Origin: Desulfobacterales bacterium
GTDB taxonomy: Bacteria > Desulfobacterota > Desulfobacteria > Desulfobacterales > C00003060
NCBI GenBank assembly: GCA_030616425.1
Contig: JAUWXJ010000014.1
Location: 1 to 20,309 of the forward strand
Reading direction: 5' to 3'
Length of the DNA: 20,309 nucleotides
In this document: piece after piece, positions 15,595 through 20,309 of the stretch
Layout of the letters: each line of letters opens with the position of its first letter
Numbering within the stretch: position 1 is the first letter of the stretch
The notes under the pieces: model-generated
The model's database searches: none
Told to the model about the DNA's origin: nothing
What the model saw: only the letters and a program-made list of their open reading frames with translations
Position numbers and translations under genes: made by a program

Positions 15595-15804
15595 GTCCAA
15601 ATAGAGGGCCATGGCCACTGCAGCGGCTTCTTCTTGCGTCAGGCTCTTTGAGGGTCGAGTACCTTTCTTGGCATCCAGGTAGGCGAAAATCCTGCCCGTG
15701 ATCTGCATAACGAGCTGAAGGATGCCAAGCACGACAAATATGCCGACAAAGCGTATAATCAATGTGGAAACAGCATAACCCCAATCAACAGTTTCCGGTC
15801 CCAT
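15580..15804 (-). CDS. OadG-family small subunit of a sodium-pump decarboxylase
   Basis: This 74-aa protein has one N-terminal membrane helix (about 12-36) and a short cytosolic tail ending in LTQEEAAAVAMALYLDKKTD. That Glu/Ala-rich helix is characteristic of OadG-type gamma subunits, which hold the decarboxylase complex together. It lies 87 bp downstream of the beta-subunit gene on the same strand, which supports the call. AAAGGA stands 8 nt before the ATG. It ends 11 bp from the convergent MFS gene. Confidence 0.75.
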   Translation of the reverse strand: MGPETVDWGYAVSTLIIRFVGIFVVLGILQLVMQITGRIFAYLDAKKGTRPSKSLTQEEAAAVAMALYLDKKTD

Positions 15805-15854
15805 TACGAAGATCCTTTGATAGTCTTATTTTGCCCCTGAGAGGCAGCCCCTCT

Positions 15855-15877
15855 CAAGTGCCTAAAGTGCTTTTAGT
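15855..15877. repeat. Short CTAAAGTG-type repeat in the oadB-oadG gap
   Basis: AAGTGCCTAAAGTGC repeats the core seen on both sides of the inverted repeat at 9572-9766 (CTAAAGTG at 9554 and 9772). It lies in the 87-bp gap between oadB and the OadG-like gene. It is too short to classify. Confidence 0.5.
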
Positions 15878-15891
15878 CCACTCCGACAAGC

Positions 15892-17040
15892 CTATCCAAA
15901 CATAGCAATAAACATGCCTGCTGCTGACGCACTCCCAATAACACCAGCCAGGTTTGGGCCAATGGCGTGCATCAACAAGAAATTGTTGGGGTCCTCTTGT
16001 TGTCCAACCATTTGCGAAACACGTGCTGCCATGGGGACTGCGGAAACCCCTGCCGAGCCAATAAGGGGGTTCATCTTTTCCTTCAGGAACAGGTTCATTA
16101 TTTTAACTGTCAAGATGCCGCCCATGGTACAAATGGCGAAATCGATCAGCCCGAAGCTAAAGATGAGCAGTGGTTTGGCCGTGAGAAACTTCTCAGCCTG
16201 CATGGTGGCACCTACTGAGATGCCCAGGAATATCGTTACGATATTCATGAGAGAGCCTTGTGCCGACCCGGCCAGTCTGTCTACGACTCCACTTTCCCGC
16301 ATAAAGTTTCCTAGCATAAACATCCCTATTAAAGGGGTGACTGCAGGGATCAAGAGTGCAATGAGCCCTGTCACGATGAGCGGGAAAAATGTTTTTTCGA
16401 GCTTTGAAACAGGCCTGAGCTGTCTCATGATGATCTTTCGTTCCTTCCCAGAAGTCAAAAGTCTCATGATAGGGGGCTGAATGAGCGGAACCATGGCCAT
16501 GTAGGAGTAAGCGGCAAGGGCATTAGCCCCGAGGAGATGGGGTGCCAGCTTGGCAGTCAAATATATGGTTGTGGGCCCATCGGCCCCTCCAATAATCCCA
16601 ACCGATGCAGCCTCCTTAAGGGTGAACCCACACAGGAGAACCCCCAGAAACGTGACGAAGACGCCGAGTTGCGCACCGGCTCCAATAATCAATGTTTTCG
16701 GATTCGCAATAAGGGGCCCGAAATCGGTCATGGCGCCAAGCCCCAGAAATATGAGGCACGGGATAACCTCCCACTCTATACCGTAATGATAGAATATATT
16801 GAAGAGCTCCCGTTTGCCGTGGGCGTCGAATCCCATAAGTGGGGTAAGGGGAAAATTAACAATGAAGATTCCAAACCCAATGGGCAGAAGAAGCAGCGGC
16901 TCGTATTTCTTGGCAACAGCCAAGTAAATGAAAAAAAGGCCAACTCCCCACATGATAACGAGCTTGTAATTAAGGTTGAAAAGCCCGGTTTGTGTATGTA
17001 ATATATCTAATAAGAGATCAACAAACTTGTCCCAATTCAT
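15892..17040 (-). CDS. oadB: Sodium-ion-translocating decarboxylase, beta subunit
   Basis: This 382-aa, highly hydrophobic inner-membrane protein is the part that decarboxylates carboxybiotin and pumps Na+ out. Key family segments are present: FGPLIANPKTLIIGAGAQLG, GGADGPTTIYLTAKLAP (151-167, with the functionally important Asp154), GNFMRESGVVDRLAGSAQ, and DPNNFLLMHAIGPNLAGVIG near the end. It matches the usual beta-subunit length. The ATG at 17040 has AAAGGA about 8 nt upstream. The family serves oxaloacetate, methylmalonyl-CoA, glutaconyl-CoA and malonate decarboxylases. Without the carboxyltransferase gene the substrate cannot be told, and the symbol is a family label. Only the gamma-type gene accompanies it. 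Confidence 0.95.
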   Translation of the reverse strand: MNWDKFVDLLLDILHTQTGLFNLNYKLVIMWGVGLFFIYLAVAKKYEPLLLLPIGFGIFIVNFPLTPLMGFDAHGKRELFNIFYHYGIEWEVIPCLIFLGLGAMTDFGPLIANPKTLIIGAGAQLGVFVTFLGVLLCGFTLKEAASVGIIGGADGPTTIYLTAKLAPHLLGANALAAYSYMAMVPLIQPPIMRLLTSGKERKIIMRQLRPVSKLEKTFFPLIVTGLIALLIPAVTPLIGMFMLGNFMRESGVVDRLAGSAQGSLMNIVTIFLGISVGATMQAEKFLTAKPLLIFSFGLIDFAICTMGGILTVKIMNLFLKEKMNPLIGSAGVSAVPMAARVSQMVGQQEDPNNFLLMHAIGPNLAGVIGSASAAGMFIAMFG

Positions 17041-17109
17041 AAGATTGGTCCTTTATCCCTCATGATGAGAAAAATCCTATTCGTCGTATCAGCACTTCAT
17101 ATTGAAGAA

Positions 17110-17129
17110 CCCTGCAGCAAGCTGCAGGG
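17110..17129. repeat. Palindrome CCCTGCAGC-AA-GCTGCAGGG, copy 1 of 2
   Basis: This is a perfect 9-bp stem with a 2-nt centre, followed by AAT. A second, slightly diverged copy lies at 17177-17196, also followed by AAT. It is upstream of oadB, in its likely leader or promoter area. Confidence 0.8.
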
Positions 17130-17176
17130 AATCTTCGACCGGAAGGAAGTTTATTATTGTTAGATTCGCTCGCTAA

Positions 17177-17196
17177 CCCCGCAGCAAGCTACGGGG
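17177..17196. repeat. Related palindrome, copy 2 of 2
   Basis: CCCCGCAGCAAGCTACGGGG is the same element as at 17110-17129, with one mismatch (C/A) in the stem. The shared AGCAAGCT core and trailing GGGAAT indicate a dispersed palindromic repeat. Confidence 0.75.
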
Positions 17197-17220
17197 AATG
17201 CGCTCGCTTTTGCGGTTCAA

Positions 17221-17248
17221 AACACTCTGGGCAGAGCCACAGAGTGTT
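17221..17248. repeat. Stem-loop with perfect 9-bp stem
   Basis: AACACTCTG (17221-17229) pairs with CAGAGTGTT (17240-17248) around a 10-nt loop that itself contains GGC-AGA-GCC. No T run adjoins it on either strand. It may be a repeat or an RNA-processing structure downstream of rng. Confidence 0.6.
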
Positions 17249-17285
17249 ATAGAAAACTGGGCACAGGTCAAGCAGATTAGGGTAC

Positions 17286-17418
17286 GAGACCTTTGCATAA
17301 CGTCCATATTGTCATTGCGAGCGTAAGCGAAGCAATCTCTAAGCATCTGATATTCCAAGAGATTGCCACGTCGCCTTGCTCCTCGCAATGACGTTAAAAG
17401 CAATTATTCAAAGGTCTC
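17286..17418. mobile_element. 133-bp MITE-like palindromic element with 5-bp target duplication
   Basis: The ends are inverted repeats: GAGACCTTTGCATAA on the left and the complement of GAGACCTTTGAATAA on the right (14 of 15). The body is an imperfect palindrome whose arms start GTCATTGCGAG and end GCAATCTC. GGTAC occurs immediately outside both ends (17281-17285 and 17419-17423), as expected of a target-site duplication. No transposase is encoded, so movement would need one supplied in trans. Confidence 0.85.
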
Positions 17419-17428
17419 GGTACTCCAA

Positions 17429-17509
17429 GCTCAAAGCTGAAAGCAAAAAGGCAGAAAACATCAAGAAGAACTTTCAAGTCCTCACGGCTTTGAGCTTTGA
17501 GCCTTGAGC
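17429..17509. repeat. Pair of heptamer arrays in opposite orientation at the rng stop
   Basis: GCTCAAAGCTGAAAGC at 17429-17444 and GCTTTGAGCTTTGAGCC at 17488-17504 are inverted relative to each other, and both have 7-bp periodicity. The words match the array at the end of purB (11014-11041). The second array ends a few bases from the rng stop codon. Confidence 0.8.
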
Positions 17510-17514
17510 TATCA

Positions 17515-19002
17515 TTATTCACAAATAATACGGCTTTCACCAGGTTGCATTGCAGGGTTTCCTTCTATTGTGATAGTCAGGCTTCGCGCTGCCTCCACGT
17601 CCAAGATTTCTCTTCGTTTTTTGTTCAGCAGGTAATAGGCTACGTTACTGGGCACGATTCCTTTTACCTGTGTAATATTGTCTTTAAGGGTTTCAGAGCG
17701 AAGCCTTCTCAGAAATTCGAGTGCGAGCCTTTCGGCAGACGGTACCATCCCTTTCCCTTGACAATGAGGGCATGGCATGAAGCTACCATGCTCCACGGAC
17801 GCAGCAATTCTTTGACGGACCAGCTCCATGAGGCCAAACTTGGAAATCTTGCCTATGCTTATCCGGGCTTTGTCTGGCTTGGTATGAAGTTTCACAGTCT
17901 TTTCGACGGCTATATTATGTTTCCGCTCCCGCATATCAATAAAGTCAATCACGATAAGACCACCTAGGTCCCTGAGGCGTAGCTGACGCGCAGTTTCAGC
18001 GGCAGCCTCCATATTGGTCGCATATGCGGTCCCTTCCACAGAGCCTTTACGTGTCGCTTTCCCTGAATTGACATCAATTGCCACCAAGGCCTCTGTAGGG
18101 TTGATCACAATAGAGCCACCCGACTTCAAGGGGACCCTGCTGGCAAAGATGAAGCCAATCTGCTTCTCGATTTGATGCTTGGTAAAGATCGGCTGAAGGT
18201 CCTTGTACGGTTTAACAATTTTTGTGTGTCTGGGAGATATGATATGCATGAACTCTCTCACATCTCGATAAACGTCCTTATCATCTATGAGGATTTCGCT
18301 GACGTCAGTTGTGAAATGATCCCGGATGACGCGGATAGCCAGATGCCGTTCTTTGTAAAGGAGGCAGGGTGCACGTTTGGCCATACCCTGTTTCGTAATG
18401 TTTTTCCATAGTCGAAGGAGATAGCGCACGTCTTTGGAGATATCTCGTTTTTTCTGGTTTTGGGCAGCAGTCCTGACAATCGTGCCAAAACCTTCCGGAA
18501 TCTTCAGTGAATCTATGATATCCTTGAGGCGTTGCCTCTCTTTTTCATTCTCTATATTCCTAGATACTCCAGAATTTTTCCCTCCGGGCATCAATACCGT
18601 ATAACGGCCGGGCAAGGAGATGTAAGTGGTAAGCAATGCCCCCTTGTTTATAAGGGGCTCTTTGGTTACCTGCACTAAAAATTCCTGGCCGGGTTTGATG
18701 AGGTGCTGGATACCATGGGTCTTTTTTCTAGCAGCTGAAGGCTTGTCGGCATAGTAGTCGCTGTGAATTTCGTGTTGCTGCAAGAAGCCGTTTCTCTCTG
18801 TCCCGTAATCAACAAAAGCGGCCTGCAAGCTCGGCTCGACCCGTGCGACCACGCCTTTATAGATGTTTCCCCTGGTGATTTCACCGGCAGCAGTCTCTAT
18901 ACCAAAGTTTTCTAGACGGCTACCTCTTACCAAAGCAATGCGGCATTCTTCAGGATCAACCGCATTAATGAGGATCTTGTATTGTTCCTTTTTCTGTGTC
19001 AT
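17515..19002 (-). CDS. rng: Ribonuclease G/E family endoribonuclease
   Basis: This 495-aa protein has RNase G length: the RNase E catalytic half without the long degradosome scaffold. An N-terminal S1 domain (about 38-125) includes NIYKGVVARVEPSLQAAFVD. The DNase I-like catalytic core has the metal-binding aspartates D310 (VAIDVNSGKATRKG) and D353 (GLIVIDFIDMRER). The zinc-link is CPHC (411-414). It makes 5'-end-dependent cuts in rRNA precursors and mRNA in the cytosol. The ATG at 19002 has GGGAG 7 nt upstream. RNase E naming (rne) is possible, but the length favours rng. Its downstream region is the repeat island; upstream it diverges from an activase-type gene. Confidence 0.95.
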   Translation of the reverse strand: MTQKKEQYKILINAVDPEECRIALVRGSRLENFGIETAAGEITRGNIYKGVVARVEPSLQAAFVDYGTERNGFLQQHEIHSDYYADKPSAARKKTHGIQHLIKPGQEFLVQVTKEPLINKGALLTTYISLPGRYTVLMPGGKNSGVSRNIENEKERQRLKDIIDSLKIPEGFGTIVRTAAQNQKKRDISKDVRYLLRLWKNITKQGMAKRAPCLLYKERHLAIRVIRDHFTTDVSEILIDDKDVYRDVREFMHIISPRHTKIVKPYKDLQPIFTKHQIEKQIGFIFASRVPLKSGGSIVINPTEALVAIDVNSGKATRKGSVEGTAYATNMEAAAETARQLRLRDLGGLIVIDFIDMRERKHNIAVEKTVKLHTKPDKARISIGKISKFGLMELVRQRIAASVEHGSFMPCPHCQGKGMVPSAERLALEFLRRLRSETLKDNITQVKGIVPSNVAYYLLNKKRREILDVEAARSLTITIEGNPAMQPGESRIICE

Positions 19003-19176
19003 TGCTTAGCTCCCACCTTGGCCATTTTGAGCGTAACATATAGCCAATATTCTTTCTTACGCCGAAATTGATTCATATTCAAGCAATAATTCTATGCCAC
19101 AACGGATCCCTGCTGTGGAAGGGGGGGCGTTGAATAGGGTGGTTTGCCGTTTTCCTGATTCTATGAGCCATATCGC

Positions 19177-19204
19177 TTGACAGACAAAGGCTGGAAGAGA
19201 TAAA
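19177..19204 (+). promoter_or_regulatory. Putative promoter for the activase-type gene
   Basis: There is an exact TTGACA at 19177-19182, a 16-nt spacer and GATAAA at 19199-19204 (4 of 6 to TATAAT). It lies 64 bp before the chosen ATG in the 266-bp gap divergent from rng. The rest of that gap shows no convincing rng promoter. Confidence 0.35.
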
Positions 19205-19268
19205 GAGATTATTTGGAACAAAGGCCGAGCTAATCGCTGAAGATCCCATAAGGCAAAGACGGGTGAAA

Positions 19269-20309
19269 ATGGCAGTTGTGATCGAGGAAAAAAACAGAGA
19301 AAACTTAGATCAGTATTTTGTGGGTATTGATGCGGGATCGGTGAGCCTTAACAGTGTCGTCATCAATCAGGCCAAGGAAATCATCTACGAGTCTCCTTAC
19401 AAGCGTCATCTGGGAAAAGTGGAAGAAGAAGTTCTGAAGCTTATCCATGAATTGTATGAGAGACTGGGCAGCGAAAAGCTAAATGCCTTTGCTTTCACAG
19501 GGAATCACGGACAGAAGATCAGTCAGCAGATGGGTGGCTTCTATGAATTTGAAACCATTAGCCAGGTGCTGGGGGCTCTATTAATAGAACCGAGTATAAA
19601 AACGATCATCAGCATGGGAGGCCAGGATACGGCCCTTTTCCAGATCAACCATGACCATCACGGCTGGGAACTTGATTACTTTAATGCCAATGGTCCGTGT
19701 GCATCCGGCACGGGGTCCTTTATTGATCAACAGGCACAACGATTAGCCACATCCATCTATGACAAGAAGGTAGATATATCTCAAGATCAGATCGATAAAA
19801 TACTGGCTGACTTTATCAAGCTCGGTCTTAAGAGCCAGATTCCTGCCAACGTAGCCTGCCGATGCACGGTCTTTACCAAGTCAGATATGATCCACTTGCA
19901 GAATAAAGGGGAGAAGCTCGAAGATATCATTTTTGGACTTCATGTGGGAAATGCCATAAATTACAGGAGCACCTTTTTGTCGCATCGGGTACTTGAAGAT
20001 CCAATTCTTTTCGTTGGCGGACTCTCAAGGAATGAACTCCAGGTCCGCGCCTTTCAAAGCTATGTCCCCGGCTTGATGGTTCCCGAGCATAACACGTCGA
20101 TGGGTGCCCTGGGGGTTGCATTACAGGCCCTGGAATTGGGGATAGAAAATTGTCTGAATTTGGAAGGATCGATAGTCACTATGAAGGAGGACTCCTTTGG
20201 CCTGCCCCTGGCATCCAAACTGGAGTTAGAGCAGACGGATTTTCCAGAGGACAACGAGGTTCGAAAAAGATCGATAAATAAAAAGATCCCGGTCTATCTA
20301 GGTATCGAT
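19269..20309 (+). CDS. 2-hydroxyacyl-CoA dehydratase activase-type ATPase (BadF/BadG/BcrA/BcrD), runs off right edge
   Basis: Starting at ATG 19269, 347 codons stay open to the window end. The fold is an ASKHA ATPase: FVGIDAGSVSLN (phosphate-1 loop, residues 18-28), MGGQDTALF (116-124) and LFVGGLSRNELQV. NGPCASGTGSF (Cys144) and ACRCTVFTKSD (Cys197/199) carry the cysteines that, in characterised activases, bridge the two subunits through a [4Fe-4S] cluster. Activases use ATP to inject an electron into dehydratases or reductases. At the edge the sequence reads KKIPVYLGID, which looks like the phosphate loop of a second activase domain, so this is probably the long multi-domain type rather than a ~260-aa HgdC. 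GTG 19263 is an alternative start; no strong ribosome-binding site decides. The physiological partner is unknown. Confidence 0.9.
   Translation, partial: MAVVIEEKNRENLDQYFVGIDAGSVSLNSVVINQAKEIIYESPYKRHLGKVEEEVLKLIHELYERLGSEKLNAFAFTGNHGQKISQQMGGFYEFETISQVLGALLIEPSIKTIISMGGQDTALFQINHDHHGWELDYFNANGPCASGTGSFIDQQAQRLATSIYDKKVDISQDQIDKILADFIKLGLKSQIPANVACRCTVFTKSDMIHLQNKGEKLEDIIFGLHVGNAINYRSTFLSHRVLEDPILFVGGLSRNELQVRAFQSYVPGLMVPEHNTSMGALGVALQALELGIENCLNLEGSIVTMKEDSFGLPLASKLELEQTDFPEDNEVRKRSINKKIPVYLGID

Larger units (their letters stand above)
17041..17514. other. oadB-rng intergenic repeat island
   Basis: These 474 bp carry no credible gene. They hold two related palindromes (17110-17129, 17177-17196), a 9-bp stem-loop (17221-17248), a MITE-like element with target duplication (17286-17418) and two heptamer arrays in opposite orientation (17429-17449, 17488-17509) beside the rng stop. 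The oadB leader lies at the left end. Confidence 0.8.

Noticed and set aside
15914..16480. 188-codon open frame antisense to oadB
   Set aside because: The opposite strand encodes conserved OadB motifs throughout; the antisense product has biased, meaningless composition.
17173..17403. 76-codon minus-strand open frame in the repeat island
   Set aside because: It runs across the MITE-like element and palindromes, and its composition is explained by those repeats.
19164..19268. In-frame upstream extension of the activase-type gene
   Set aside because: The frame is open back to a TGA near 19164 but has no ATG and holds a promoter match; the ATG at 19269 was preferred, with GTG 19263 kept as an alternative.

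Overview
The window (20,309 bp, moderate GC) looks like chromosomal DNA of a deltaproteobacterium (Desulfobacterota), probably a relative of the sulfate-reducing Desulfobacterales. This is inferred from gene content and protein style: a yajC-secD-secF cluster whose SecF has an enlarged membrane domain, a CpoB/YbgF-like lipoprotein, an OadB/OadG sodium-pump pair, a large 2-hydroxyacyl-CoA dehydratase activase-type protein, frequent TTG starts and many short interspersed repeats. No rRNA, tRNA, CRISPR array, phage gene or transposase gene was found.

Layout: the left edge holds the 5' half of an M24 (Xaa-Pro-type) peptidase gene on the minus strand, with divergent tldD on the plus strand. tldD ends exactly where convergent topA ends. 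From there to about 13.15 kb, nine genes run on the minus strand. In transcription order they are a membrane-anchored unknown protein, purB, an unknown lipoprotein, yajC, secD, secF, cpoB/ybgF, dprA and topA. yajC-secD-secF is the Sec accessory complex. secF and the cpoB-like gene are almost contiguous, so they are probably co-transcribed. dprA and topA have DNA-level roles and seem to have at least one promoter of their own, upstream of dprA. A putative promoter upstream of the 257-aa gene may head the cluster.

The right third holds a zinc-dependent phospholipase C-like gene (minus) that diverges, with a 14-bp gap between start codons, from a UMF1-family MFS transporter (plus). The transporter converges on oadG-oadB (minus), the membrane part of a sodium-translocating decarboxylase with no carboxyltransferase gene beside it. 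A 474-bp repeat island then separates oadB from rng (RNase G/E, minus). Divergent from rng is a plus-strand activase-type ATPase gene that runs off the right edge.

The genes are mostly ordinary housekeeping genes. The unusual material lies in the junctions: degenerate arrays with 7-bp periodicity built from several different words, two large inverted repeats, a 133-bp MITE-like element with a perfect 5-bp target duplication, and several short perfect palindromes. Two heptamer arrays run into coding sequence, giving cpoB its first codons and purB its last. I did not see a recognisable new defence or metabolic system; the heptamer-periodic repeats are the best candidate for something under-described.
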